Below, piece after piece: positions 46,950 to 60,500 of a stretch of DNA of 64,000 bases. Position numbers and translations under genes: made by a program. The DNA is taken from positions 124,001-188,000 of the forward strand of contig CANXME010002553.1 of the NCBI GenBank assembly GCA_948144175.1, in the 5' to 3' direction. Numbering within the stretch: position 1 is the first letter of the stretch; each line of letters begins with the position of its first letter. The notes beneath the pieces were generated by a model. It was not told the origin of the DNA and did no database searches. It saw nothing but the letters and a program-made list of their open reading frames with translations. This stretch comes from Closterium sp. NIES-65 (lineage: Eukaryota; Streptophyta; Zygnematophyceae; Desmidiales; Closteriaceae).

Positions 46950-49900
46950 AAAGCGGGAGAATGGGGCGGGGTGATGAAAAGCGGGAGAATGGGGCGGGGT
47001 GATGGAAAGCGGGAGAATGAGGCGGGGTGATGGAAAGCGGGAGAATGGGGCGGGGTGATGGAAATCGGGAAAATGGGGCGGGGTGATGGAAAGCGGGAGA
47101 ATGGGGCGGGGTGATGGAAAGAAGAAGAATGGGGCGGGGTGATGGAAGGCGGGAGAATGGGGCGGGGTGATGGAAAGGGGGAGAGTTGGGCAGGGTGATG
47201 GAAAGATGGAGAATGGGGCGGGGTGATGGAAGGCGGGAGAATGGGGCGGGGTGATGGAAAGAGGGAGAATGGGGCGGGGTGATAGAAAGCAGAAGAATGG
47301 GGCGGGGTGATGGAAAGAGGGAGAATGGGGAGGGGTGATGGAAAGAGTAAGAATGGGGTGGGGTGATGGAAAGCGGGAGAATGGGGCAGGGTGTTGGAAA
47401 GCGGGAGAATGGGGCGGGGTGATGGAAATCGGGAGAATGGGGCGGGGTGATGGAAAGCGGAGAATGGGGCGGGGTGATGGAAATCAGGAGAATGGGGCGG
47501 GGTGATGGAAAGCGGGAGAATAAGGCGGGGTGATGCAAAGCGAGAGAATGGGGCGGGGTGATGGAAAACGGGAGAATGGGATGGGGTGATGGAAAGTGGG
47601 AGAATTGGGCGGGGTGATGGATAGAGGGAGAATGGGGCGGGGTGATGGAAAGCGGGAGAATGGGGCGGGGTGATGGAAAGAGGGAGAATGGGGTGGGATG
47701 ATGGAAAGCGTGAGAATGGGGCGGGGTGATGGAAAGAGGGAGAATGGGGCGGGGTGATGGAAGGCGGGAGAATGGGGTGGGGTGATGGAAAGCGGGAGAA
47801 TTGGGCGGGGTGATGGAAAGCGGGAGAATGGGGCGGGGTGATGAAAGGTGGGAGAATGGGGCGGGGTGATGGAAAGAGGGAGAATGGAGAGGGGTGATAG
47901 AAAGAGGGAGAATTGGGCGGGGTGATGGAAAGCGGGAGAATGGTGTGGGGTGATGGAAAGCGGGAGAATGGGGCGGGGTGATGGAAAGCGGGAGAATGGG
48001 GCGGGGTGATGGAAAGAGGGAAAATGGGGCGTGGTGATGGAAAGCGGGAGAATTGGGCGGGGTGATGGAAAGCGGGAGAATGGAGCGGGGTGGTGGAAAG
48101 CGGGAGAATGGGGCGGGGTGATGGAAAGAGGAAGAATGAGGAGGGGTGATGGAAAGAGGGAGAATGGGGCGGGGTGATGGAAAGCGGGGGAATGGAGCGG
48201 GGTGATGGAAAGAGGGAGAATGGGGCGGGGTGATGGAAAGCAGGAGAATGGGGCGGGGTGATGGAAAGAGGGAGAATGGGGCGGGGTGATGGAAAGAGGG
48301 AGAATGGGGCGGGGTGATGGAAAGAGGGAGAATGGGGCGGGGTGATGGAAAGAGGGAGAATGGGGCGGGGTGATGGAAAGAGGGAGAATGGGGAGGGATG
48401 ATGGAAAGAGGTAGAATTGGGCGGGGTGATGGAAAGCGGGAGAATGGAGCGGGGTGATGGAACGAGGGAGAATGGGGAGGGGTGATGGAAAGAGGTAGAA
48501 TTGGGCGGGGTGATGGAAAGAGGGAGAATGGGGAGGGGTGATGGAAAGAGGGAGAATGGGGAGGGGTGATGGAAAGAGGTAGAATTGGGCGGGGTGATGG
48601 AAAGCGGGAGAATGGAGCGGGGTGATGGAACGAGGGAGAATGGGGAGGGGTGATGGAAAGAGGTAGAATTGGGCGGGTTGATGGAAAGCGGGAGAATGGA
48701 GCGGGGTGATGGAACGAGGGAAAATGGGGCGGGGTGATGGAATGCGGGAGAATGGGGCTAGGTGATGGAAAGAGGGAGAATGGGGCTGGGTGATGGAAAG
48801 CGGGAGAATGGGGCGGGGTGATGGAAAGCGGGAGAATGGGGCGGGGTGATGGAAAGCGGGAGAATGGGGCGGGGTGATGGAAAGCGGGAGAATGGGGCGG
48901 GGTGATGGAAATCGGGAAAATGGGGCGGGGTGATGGAAAGCGGGAGAATGGGGCGGGGTGATGGAAGGCGGGAGAATGGGGCGGGGTGATGGAAAGGGGG
49001 AGAATTGGGCAGGGTGATGGAAAGATGGAGAATGGGGCGGGGTGATGGAAGGCGGAAAATGGGGCGGGGTGATAGAAAGAGGGAGAATGGGGCGGGGTGA
49101 TAGAAAGCAGGAGAATGGGGCGGGGTGATGGAAAGAGGGAGAATGGGGAGGGGTGATGGAAAGAGTGAGAATGGGGTGGGGTGATGGAAAGCGGGAGAAT
49201 GGGGCAGGGTGTTGGAAAGCGGGAGAATGGAGCGGGCGGGGTGATGGAAAGCGGGAGAATGGAGCGGGGTGATGGAAAGCGGGAGAATGGGGCGGGGTGA
49301 TGGAAAGAGGGAGAATGGGGCCGGGTGATGGAAAGAGGGAGAATGGGGCGGGGTGATGGAAAGCGGGAGAATGGGGTGGGGTGATGGAAAGAGGGAGAAT
49401 TGGGCGGGGTGATGGAAAGCGGGAGAATGGAGCGGGGTGTTGAAAGAGGGAAAATGGGGCGGGGTGATGGAAAGCGGGAGAATGGGGCGGGTTGATGGAA
49501 AGCGGGAGAATGGGGCGGGGTGATGGAAAGCGGGAGAATGGGGCGGGTGATGGAAAGCGGGTGAATGGGGCGGGGTGATGGAAAGCGGGAGAATGGGGCG
49601 GGGTGATGAAAGGCGGGAGAATGGGGCAGGGTGATGGAAAGAGGGAGAATGGAGAGGGGTGATAGAAAGAGGGAGAATTGGGCGGGGTGATGGAAAGCGG
49701 GAGAATGGTGTGGGGTGATGGAAAGCGGGAGAATGGGGCGGGGTGATGGAAAGCGGGAGAATGGGGCGGGGTGATGAAAAGCGGGAGAATGGGGCGGGGT
49801 GATGGAAAGCGGGAGAATGAGGCGGGGTGATGGAAAGCGGGAGAATGGGGCGGGGTGATGGAAATCAGGAAAATGGGGCGGGGTGATGGAAAGCGGGAGA

Positions 49901-50860
49901 ATGGGGCGGGGTGATCGAAAGAGGGAGAATGGGGCGGGGTGATGGAAGGCGGGAGAATGGGGCGGGGTGATGGAAAGGGGGAGAATTGGGCAAGGTGATG
50001 GAAAGATGGAGAATGGGGCGGGGTGATGGAAGGCGGGAGAATGGGGCGGGGTGATGGAAAGAGGGAGAATGGGGCGGGGTGATAGAAAGCAGAAGAATGG
50101 GGCGGGGTGATGGAAAGAGGGAGAATGGGGAGGGGTGATGAAAAGAGTAAGAATGGGGTGGGGTGATGGAAAGCGGGAGAATGGGGCAGGGTGTTGGAAA
50201 GCGGGAGAATGGGGCGGGGTGATGGAAATCGGGAGAATGGGGCGGGGTGATGGAAAGCGGAGAATGGGGCGGGGTGATGGAAATCGGGAGAATGGGGCGG
50301 GGTGATGGAAAGCGGGAGAATAAGGCGGGGTGATGCAAAGCGAGAGAATGGGGCGGGGTGATGGAAAACGGGAGAATGGGATGGGGTGATGGAAAGTGGG
50401 AGAATTGGGCGGGGTGATGGATAGAGGGAGAATGGGGCGGGGTGATGGAAAGCGGGAGAATGGGGCGGGGTGATGAAAAGAGGGAGAATGGGGTGGGATG
50501 ATGGAAAGCGTGAGAATGGGGAGGGGTGATGGAAAGAGGGAGAATGGGGCGGGGTGATGGAAGGCGGGAGAATGGGGTGGGGTGATGGAAAGCGGGAGAA
50601 TTGGGCGGGGTGATGGAAAGCGGGAGAATGGGGCGGGGTGATGAAAGGCGGGAGAATGGGGCGGGGTGACGGAAAGAGGGAGAATGGAGAGGGGTGATAG
50701 AAAGAGGGAGAATTGGGCGGGGTGATGGAAAGCGGGAGAATGGTGTGGGGTGATGGAAAGCGGGAGAATGGGGCGGGGTGATGGAAAGCGGGAGAATGGG
50801 GCGGGGTGATGGAAAGAGGGAAAATGGGGCGTGGTGATGGAAAGAGGGAGAATGGGGCAG
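46950..50860 (+). repeat. 2,800-bp (100-monomer) higher-order repeat within Sat28
   Basis: Segments near 46950-48060 and 49750-50860 match at an offset of exactly 2,800 bp. Shared rare variants are AATAAGGCGGGGTGATGC (47520 and 50320), the 27-bp monomer AAAGCGGAGAATGG, and GAAAATGGGGCGTGG (48020 and 50820). Sequence between and after them carries looser versions of the same series, including AGCGGGCGGGG near 49230 and 51976. Confidence 0.8.
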
Positions 50861-53800
50861 GGTGATGGAAAGAGGGAGAATGGAGCGGGGTGGTGGAAAG
50901 CGGGAGAATGGAGCGGGGTGGTGGAAAGCGGGAGAATGGGGCGGGGTGATGGAAAGCGGGAGAATGGAGCGGGGTGGTGGAAAGCGGGAGAATGGGGCGG
51001 GGTGCTTGAAAGAGGAAGAATGAGGAGGGGTGATGGAAAGAGGGAGAATTGGGCGGGGTGATGGAAAGCGGGGAATGGAGCGGGGTGATGGAAAGAGGGA
51101 GAATGGGGCGGGGTGATGGAAAGCGGGAGAATGGGGCGGGGTGATGGAAAGAGGGAGAATGGGGCGGGGTGATGGAAAGAGGGAGAATGGGGTGGGGTGA
51201 TGGAAAGAGGGAGAATGGGGCAGGGTGATGGAAAGAGGGAGAATGGGGCGGGGTGATGGAAAGAGGGAGAATGGGGAGGGGTGATGGAAAGAGGGAGAAT
51301 GGGGAGGGGTGTTGGGAAGAGGTAGAATTGGGCGGGGTGATGGAAAGCGGGAGAATGGAGCGGGGTGATGGAACGAGGGAGAATGGGGAGGGGTGATGGA
51401 AAGAGGTAGAATTGGGCGGGGTGATGGAAAGCGGGAGAATGGAGCGGGGTGATGGAACGAGGGAAAATGGGGCGGGGTGATGGAATGCGGGAGAATGGGG
51501 CGGGGTGATGGAAACAGGGAGAATGGGGCTGGGTGATAGAAAGCGGGAGAATGGGGCGGGGTGATGGAAAGCGGGAGAATGGGGCGGGGTGATGGAAAGC
51601 GGGAGAATGGGGTGGGGTGATGGAAAGCGGGAGAATGGGGCGGGGTGATGGAAATCGGGAAAATGGGGCGGGGTGATGGAAAGCGGGAGAATGGGGCGGG
51701 GTGATGGAAAGAGGGAGAATGGGGCCGGGTGATGGAAGGCGGGAGAATGGGGCGGGGTGAAGGAAAGGGGGAGAATTGGGCAGGGGTGATGGAAGGCGGG
51801 AGAATGGGGCGGGGTGATAGAAAGAGGGAGAATGGGGCGGGGTGATAGAAAGCAGGAGAATGGGGCGGGGTGATGGAAAGAGGGAGAACGGGGAGGGGTG
51901 ATGGAAAGAGTGAGAATGGGGTGGGGTGATGGAAAGCGGGAGAATGGGGCAGGGTGTTGGAAAGCGGGAGAATGGAGCGGGCGGGGTGATGGAAAGCGGG
52001 AGAATGGAGCGGAGTGATGGAAAGCGGGAGAATGGGGCGGGGTGATGGAAAGAGGGAGAATGGGGCCGGGTGATGGAGAGAGGGAGAATGGGGCGGGGTG
52101 ATGGAAAGCGAGAGAATGGGGTGGGGTGATGGAAAGAGGGAGAATGGGGAGGGGTGATGGAAAGAGGGAGAATTGGGCGGGGTGATGGAAAGCGGGAGAA
52201 TGGAGCGGGGTGATGGAAAGAGGGAAAATGGGGCGGGGTGATGGAAAGCGGGAGAATGGGGCGGGGTGATGGAAAGAGGGAGAACGGGGCGGGGTGATAG
52301 AAAGCGGGAGAATGGGGCGGGGTGATGGAAAACGGGAGAATGGAGCGGGGTGATGGAAAGCGGGAGAATGGGGCGGGGTGATGGAAAGCTGGAGAATGGG
52401 GCGGAGTAATGGAAAGCGGGATAATGGGGCGGGGTGATGGAAAGCCGGAGAATGGGGCAGGGTGATGGAAATCGGGAAAATGGGGCGGGGTGATGGAAAG
52501 CGAGAGAATGGGGCGGGGTGATGGAAAGCGGGAGAAAGGGACAGGGTGATGGATGGCGGGAGAATGGGGCGGGGTGATGGAAAGGGGGAGAATGGGCAGG
52601 GTGATGGAAAGATGGAGAATGGGGCGGGGTGATGGAAGGCAGGAGAATGGGGCGGGGTGATGGAAAGAGGGAGAATGGGGCGGGGAGATAGAAAGCAGGA
52701 GAATGGGGCGGGGTGATGGAAAGAGGGAGAATGGGGAGGGGTGATGGAAAGAGTGAGAATGGGGCGGAGTGATGGAAAGCGGGAGAATGGGGCGGGGTGA
52801 TGGAAAGCGGTAGAATAGGGCGGGGTGATGGAAATCGGGAGAATGGGGCGGGGTGATTGAAAGCGGGAGAATGGGGCGGGGTTATGGAAATCGTGAGAAT
52901 GGGGCGGGGTGATGGAAAGAGGGAGAATGGGGCACGGTGATGGAAAGAGGGAGAATGGGACGGGGAGATGGAAAGAGGAAGAATGGGGTGGGGTGATGGA
53001 AAGAGGGAGAATGGGGCGGGGTGATGGAAAGAGGGAGAATGGGCCGGGGTGATGGAAAGCGTGAGAATGGGGCGGGGTGATGGAAAGAGGGAGAATGGGG
53101 CGGGGTGATGGAAGGCGGGAGAAAGGGGCGGGGTGATGGAAAGCGGGAGAATTGGGCGGGTTGATGGAAAGCGGGAGATTGGGGCGGGGTGATGAAAGGC
53201 GGGAGATTGGGGCGGGGTGATGGAAAGAGGGAGAATGGGGCGGGGTGATGGAAAGCGGGAGAATGGGGCAGGGTGATGGAAAGAGGGAGAATGGGGAGGG
53301 GTGATGGAAAGAGGAGAAGTGGGCGGGATGATGGAAAGCGGGAGAATGGAGCGGGCGGCGTGATGGAAAGCGGGAGAATGGAGCGGGGTGATGGAAAGCG
53401 GGAGAATGGGGCGGGGTGATGGAAAGAGGGAGAATGGGGTGGGGTGATGGAAAGCGGGAGAAAGGGACAGGGTGATGGAAAGCGGGAGAATGGGGCGGGG
53501 TGATGGAAACCGGGAGAATGGGGCGGGGTGATGGAAAGAGGGAGAATGGGGCGGTGTGATGGAAAGCGGGAGAACAGGGCGGGGTGATGGAAAGCGGGAG
53601 AATGGGGCGGGGTGATGGAAAGTGGGAGAATGGGGCGGGCTGATGGAAATCCGGAAAATGGAGCGGGGTGATAAAAAGCTGGAGAATGGGGCGGGGTGAT
53701 GGAAAGAAGGAGAATGGGGCGGAGTGATGGAAAGTGGGAGAATGGGGCGGGGAGATGGAAAGAGGGAGAATAGGGCGAGGTGATGGAAACAGGGAGAATG

Positions 53801-54579
53801 GGACGGGGTGACGGAAAGAGGGAGAGTGGGACGGGGTGATGGAAAGAGGGAGAATGGGGCGGGGAGATGGAAAGAGGGAGAATGGGGCGGGGTGATGGAA
53901 AGCGGGAGAATTGGGCGGGGTGATGGAAAGCGGGAGAATGGAGCAGGGTGATGGAAAGCGGGAGAATGGGGTGGGGTGATAGAAAGCGGGAGAATGGGGC
54001 GGGGTGATGGAAAGAGGGAGAATGGGGCGGGGTGATGGAAAGCAGGAGAATGGGGCGAGGTAATGGAAAGAGGGAGAATGGGGCGGGGTGATGGAAAGAG
54101 GGAGAATGGGGCGGGGTGATGGAAAGCGGGAGAATGGGGCGGGGTGATGGAAAGCGGGGGAATGGGGCGGGGTGATGGAAAGCGGGAGAATGGGGCGGGG
54201 TGATGGAAAGCGGTAGAATAGGGCGGGGTGATGGAAATCGGGAGAATGGGGCAGGGTGATGGAAACAGGGAGAATGGGGCGGGGTGATGGAAATCGGGAG
54301 AATGGGGCGGGGTGATGGAAAGAGGGAGAATGGGGCGCGGTGATGGAAAGAGGGAGAATGGGGCGGGGAGATGGAAAGAGGAAGAATGGGGCGGGGTGAT
54401 GGAAAGCGGGAGAATGGGGTGGGGTGATGGAAAGAGGGAGAATGGGCCGGGGTGATGGAAAGCGTGAGAATGGGGCGGGGTGATGGAAAGAGGGAGAATG
54501 GGGCGGGGTGATGGAAAGCGGGAGAATGGGGTGGGGTGATGGAAAGCGGGAGAATGGGGCGGGGTGATGGAAAGCGGGA

Positions 54580-57545
54580 GAATGGGGCGAGGTGATGGAA
54601 AGCGGGAGAACGGGGTGGGGTGATGGAAAGAGGGAGAATGGGGCGGGGTGATGGAAAGCAGGAGAATGGGGCGGGGTGATGGAAAGAGGGAGAATGGGGC
54701 GGGGTGATGGAAAGCGGGAGAATGGGTCGGGGTGATGGAAAGAGGGAGAATGGGGCGGGGTGATGGAAAGAGGGAGAATGGGGCGAGGTGATGGAAAGCG
54801 GTAGAATAGGGCGGGGTGATGGAAATCGGGAGAATGGGGCGGGGTGATGGAAAGAGGGATAATGGGGCGAGGTGACGGAAATCGGGAGAATGGGGCGGGG
54901 TGATGGAAAGAGGGAGAATGGGGCGGGATGATGGAAAGAGGGAGAATGGGGCGGGGTGATGGAAAGAGGGAGAATGGGGCGGGGAGATGGAAAGAGGAAG
55001 AATGGGGCGGGGTGATGGAAAGAGGGAGAATGGGGCGGGGTGACGGAAATCGGGAGAATGGGGCAGAGTGATGGAAAGAGGGAGAATGGGGCGGGGTGAC
55101 GTAAATCGGGAGAATGGGGCGGGGTGATGGAAAGAGGGAGAATGGGGCGGGGTGACGGAAAGAGGGAGAATGGGGCGGGGTGATGCAAAGAGGGAGAATG
55201 GGGCGGGGAGATGGAAAGAGGAAGAATGGGGCGGGGTGATGGAAAGCGGGCGAATGGGGCGGGGTGATGGAAAGAGGGAGAATGGGACGAGGTGATGGAA
55301 AGCGGGAGAATGGGGCGGGGTGATGGAAAGCGGGAGAATGGGGCGGGGTGATGGAAAGCGGGAGAATGGGGCGGGGTGATGGAAAGAGGGAGAATGGGGC
55401 GGGGTGATGGAAAGCGGGAGAATGGGGCGGGGTGATGGAAAGCGGGAGAATGGGGCGGGGTGATGGAAAGCGGGAGAACGGGGCGGGGTGATGGAAAGAG
55501 GGAGAATGGGGCGGGGTGATGGAAAGCGGGAGAATGGGGCGGGGTGATGGAAAGCGGGAGAACGGGGCGGGGTGATGGAAAGAGGGAGAATGGGGCGGGG
55601 TGATGGAAAGCGGGATAATGGGGCGGGGTGATGGAAAGCGGGAGAATGGGGCGGGGTTATGGAATGAGGGAGATTGGGGCGGGGTGATGGAAAGCGGGAG
55701 AATGGGGCGGGGTGATGGAAAGAGGGAGAATGGGGCGGGGTGATGGAAAGCGGGAGTATGGGGCGGGGTTATGGAAAGAGGGAGAATGGGGCGGGGTGAT
55801 GGAAAGCGGAAGAACGGGGCGGGGTGATCGAAAGAGGGAGAATGGGGCGGGGTGATGGAAAGAGTGAGAATGGGGCGGGGTGATGGAAAGCGGGAGAATG
55901 GGGCGGGATGTTGGAAAGCGGGAGAATGGGGCGGGGTGATGGAAAGCGGGAGAATGGGGCGAGGTGATGGAAAGCGGGAGAATGGGGCGGGGTGATGAAA
56001 ATAGGGAGAATGGGGCGGGGTGATGGAAAGCGGGAGAATAAGGCGAGGTGATGGAAAGCAAGAGAATGGGGCGGGGTGATGGAAAGCGGGAGAATGGGGC
56101 GGGGTGATGGAAAGCGGGAGAACGGGGTGGGGTGATGGAAAGAGGGAGAATGGGGCGGGGTGATGGAAAGCAGGAGAAAGGGGCGGGGTGATGGAAAGAG
56201 GGAGAATGGGGCGCGGTGATGGAAAGCGGGAGAATCGGTCGGGGTGATGGAAAGAGGGAGAATGGGGCGGGGTGATGGAAAGAGGGAGAATGGGGCGAGG
56301 TGATGGAAAGCGGTAGAATAGGGCGGGTGATGGAAATCGGGAGAATGGGGCGGGGTGATGGAAAGAGGGATAATGGGGCGAGGTGACGGAAATCGGGAGA
56401 ATGGGGCGCGGTGATGGAAAGAGAGAGAATGGGGCGGGATGATGGAAAGAGGGAGAATGGGGCGGGGTGATGGAAAGAGGGAGAATGGGGCGGGGAGATG
56501 GAAAGAGGAAGAATGGGGCGGGGTGATGGAAAGAGGGAGAATGGGGCGGGGTGACGGAAATCGGGAGAATGGGGCAGGGTGATGGAAAGAGAGAGAATGG
56601 GGCGGGGTGACGGAAATCGGGAGAATGGGGCGGGGTGATGGAAAGAGGGAGAATGGGGCGGGGTGACGGAAAGAGGGAGAATGGGGCGGGGTGACGGAAA
56701 GAGGGAGAATGGGGCGGGGTGATGGAAAGCGGGCGAATGGGGCGGGGTGATGGAAAGAGGGAGAATGGGACGGGGTGATGGAAAGCGGGAGAATGGGGCG
56801 GGGTGATGGAAAGCGGGAGAATGGGGCGGGGTGATGGAAAGCGGGAGAATGGGGCGGGGTGATGGAAAGAGGGAGAATGGGGCGGGGTGATGGAAAGCGG
56901 GAGAATGGGGCGGGGTGATGGAAAGCGGGAGAATGGGGCGGGGTGATGGAAAGCAGGAGAACGGGGCAGGGTGATGGAAAGAGGGAGAATGGGGCGGGGT
57001 GATGGAAAGCGGGAGAATGGGGCGGGGTGATGGAAAGCGGGAGAACGGGGCGGGGTGATGGAAACAGGGAGAATGGGGCGGGGTGATGGAAAGCGGGAGA
57101 ATGGGGCGGGGTGATGGAAAGCGGGAGAATGGGGCGGGGTTATGGAATGAGGGAGATTGGGGCGGGGTGATGGAAAGCGGGAGAATGGGGCGGGGTGATG
57201 GAAAGAGGGAGAATGGGGCGGGGTGATGGAAAGCGGGAGTATGGGGCGGGGTTATGGAAAGAGGAAGAATGGGGCGGGGTGATGGAAAGCGGAAGAACGG
57301 GGCGGGGTGATCGAAAGAGGGAGAATGGGGCGGGGTGATGGAAAGAGTGAGAATGGGGCGGGGTGATGGAAAGCGGGAGAATGGGGCGGGATGTTGGAAA
57401 GCGGGAGAATGGGGTGGGGTGATGGAAAGCGGGAGAATGGGGCGAGGTGATGGAAAGCGGGAGAATGGGGCGGGGTGATGAAAATAGGGAGAATGGGGCG
57501 GGGTGACGGAAAGCGGGAGAATAAGGCGAGGTGATGGAAAGCAAG
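54580..57545 (+). repeat. About 1.5-kb tandem duplication within Sat28
   Basis: Two copies are offset by 1,483 bp over most of their length, shown by GCGGGCGAATGG at 55246 and 56729 and by matching frames at 55657 and 57140. At the left end the offset is about 1,512 bp (GGTAGAATAGG near 54800 and 56312), so one copy has lost about one monomer. A related series recurs farther right (58596-60488) at an offset of about 1,623 bp. Confidence 0.78.
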
Positions 57546-60500
57546 AGAATGGGGCGGGGTGATGGAAAACGGGAGAATGGGACGGGGTGATGGAAAGTGG
57601 GAGAATTGGGCGGGGTGATGGATAGAGGGAGAATGGGGCGGGGTGATGGAAAGCGGGAGTATGGGGCGGGGTGATGGAAAGAGGGAGAATGGGGCGGAGT
57701 GATGGAAAGCGTGAGAATGGGGCGGGGTGATGGAAAAAGGGAGAATGGGGCGGGGTTATGGAAGGTGGGAGAATGGGGCGGGGTGATGAAAAGAGGGAGA
57801 ATGGGGCGGGGTGATGGAAAGCGGGAGAATGGGTCGGGGTGATGGAAAGAGGGAGAATGGGGCGGGGTGATGGAAAGAGGGAGAATGGGGCGGGGTGATG
57901 GAAAGAGGGAGAATGGGGCGGGGTGATGGAAAGAGGGAGAATGGGGCAGGATGACGGAAATCGGGAGAATGGGGTGGGGTGATGGAAAGAGGGAGAATGG
58001 GGCGGGGTGACGGAAATCGGGAGAATGGGGCGGGGTGATGGAAAGAAGGAGAATGGGGCGGGGTGATGGAAAGAGGGAGAATGGGGTGGGGTGATGGAAA
58101 GAGGGAGAATGGGGCGGGGAGATGGAAAGAGGAAGAATGGGGCGGGGTGATGGAAAGAGGGAGAATGGGGCGGGGTGACGGAAATCGGGAGAATGGGGCG
58201 GGGTGATGGAAAGAGGGAGAATGGGGCGGGGTGATGGAAAGAGGGAGAATGGGGCGGGGTGATGGAAAGAGGGAGAATGGGGCGGGGAGATGGAAAGAGG
58301 AAGAATGGGGCGGGGTGATGGAAAGCGGGAGAATGGGGCGGGGTGATGGAAAGAGGGAGAACGGGACCGGGTGATGGAAAGCGGGAGAATGGGGCAGGGT
58401 GATGGAAAGCGGGAGAATTGGGCGGGGTGATGGAAAGCGGGAGAATGGGGCGGGGTGATGGAAAGAGGGAGAATGGGGCGGGGTGTTGGAAAGCAGGAGA
58501 ATGGGGCGGGGTGATGGAAAGTGGGAGAATGGGGCGGGGTGATGGAGAGCGGGAGAACGGGGCGATGTGATGGAAAGAGGGAGAATGGGGCGGGGTTATG
58601 GAAAGCGGGAGAATGGGGCAGGGTTATGGAAAGAGGGAGAATGGGGCGGGCTGATGGAGAGCGGGCGAATGGGGCGGGGTGATGGAAAGAGGGAGAATGG
58701 GGCGGGGTGATGGAAAGAGGGAGAATGGGGCGGGGTGATGGAAATGGGGAGAATGGGGCAGGGTGATGGAAAGCGGGAGAATGGGGCGGGGTTATGGAAA
58801 AAGGGAGAATGGGGAGGGGTGATGGAAAGAGGGAGAATTGGGCGGTGTGATGGAAAGCGGGACAATGGAGCGGGATGATGGAATGCGGTAGAATGGGGCG
58901 GGGTGATGGAAAGCGGGAGAATGGGGCGGGGTGATGGAAAGAGGGAGAATGGGGCGGGGTGATGGAAAGCGGGAGAATGGGGCGGGGTGATGGAAAGCAG
59001 GAGAATGGGGCGGGGTGATGGAAAGCGGGAGAACGGGGCGGGGTGATGGAAAGAGGGAGAATGGGGCGGGGTGATGGAAAGCGGGAGAATGGGGCAGGGT
59101 TATGGAAAGAGGGAGAATGGGGCGGGGTGTTGGAAAGCGGGAGAATGGGGCGGGGTGATGGAAAGAGGGAGAATGGGGCGGGGTGATGGAAAGAGGGAGA
59201 ATGGGGCGAAGTGATGGAAAGCGGGAGAATGGGGCGGGGTTATGGAAAGAGGGAGAATGGGGCGGGGTGATGGAAAGCGGGAGAATGGGGCGGGGTGATG
59301 GAAAGAGGGAGAATGGGGTGGGGTGATGGAAAGAGTGAGAATGGGGCGGGGTGATGGAAAGCGGGAGAATGGGGCGAGGTGTTGGAAAGCGGGAGAATGG
59401 GGCGGGGTGATGGAAAGCGGGAGAATGGGGCGAGGTGATGGAAAGCGGGAGAATGGGGCGGGGTGATGGAAATCGGGAGAATGGGGCGGGGTGATGGAAA
59501 GCGGGAGAATAAGGCGGGGTGATGGAAAGCGAGAGAATGGGGCGGGGTGATGGAAAACGGGAGAATGGGACGGGGTGATGGAAAGTGGGAGAATTGGGCG
59601 GGGTGATGGATAGAGGGAGAATGGGGCGGGGTGATGGAAAGCGGGAGAATGGGGCGGGTGATGGAAAGAGGGAGAATGGGGCGGGGTGATGGAAAGCATG
59701 AGAATGGGGCGGGGTGATGGAAATCGGGAGAATGGGGCGGGGTTATGGAAAGAGGGAGAATGGGGCGGGGTGATCGAAAGAGGGAGAATGGGGCGCGGTG
59801 ATGGAAAGAGGGAGAATGGGGCGGGAAGATGGAAAGAGGAAGAATGGGGCGGGGTGATGGAAAGAGGAAGAATGGGGCGGGGTGATGGAAAGAGGGAGAA
59901 TGGGGCGGGGTGATGGAATGAGGGAGAATGGGGCGGGGTGATGGAAAGAGGGAGAATGGGGCGGGGAGATGGAAAGAGGAAGAATGGGGCGGGGTGATGG
60001 AAAGCGGGAGAATGGGGCGGGGTGATGGAAAGAGGGAGAATGGGACGGGGTGATGGAAAGCGGGAGAATGGGGCAGGGTGATGGAGAGCGGGAGAATGGG
60101 GCAGGGTGATGGAAAGCGGGAGAATGGGGCGGGGTGATGGAAAGTGGGAGAATGTGGCGGGGTGATGGAAAGCAGGAGAATGGGGCGGGGTGATGGAAAG
60201 CGGGAGAATGGGGCGGGGTGATGGAAAGCGGGAGAATGGGGCAGGGTTATGGAAAGAGGGAGAATGGGGCGGGGTGATGGAGAGCGGGCGAATGGGGCGG
60301 GGTGATGGAAAGAGGGAGAATGGGGCGGGGTGATGGAAAGAGGGAGAATGGGGCGGGGTGATGGAAATCGGGAGAATGGGGCGGGGTGATGGAGAGCGGG
60401 AGAATGGGGCGGGGTTATGGAAAAAGGGAGAATGGGGAGGGGTGATGGAAAGAGGGAGAATTGGGCGGGGTGATGGAAAGCGGGACAATGGAGCGGGATG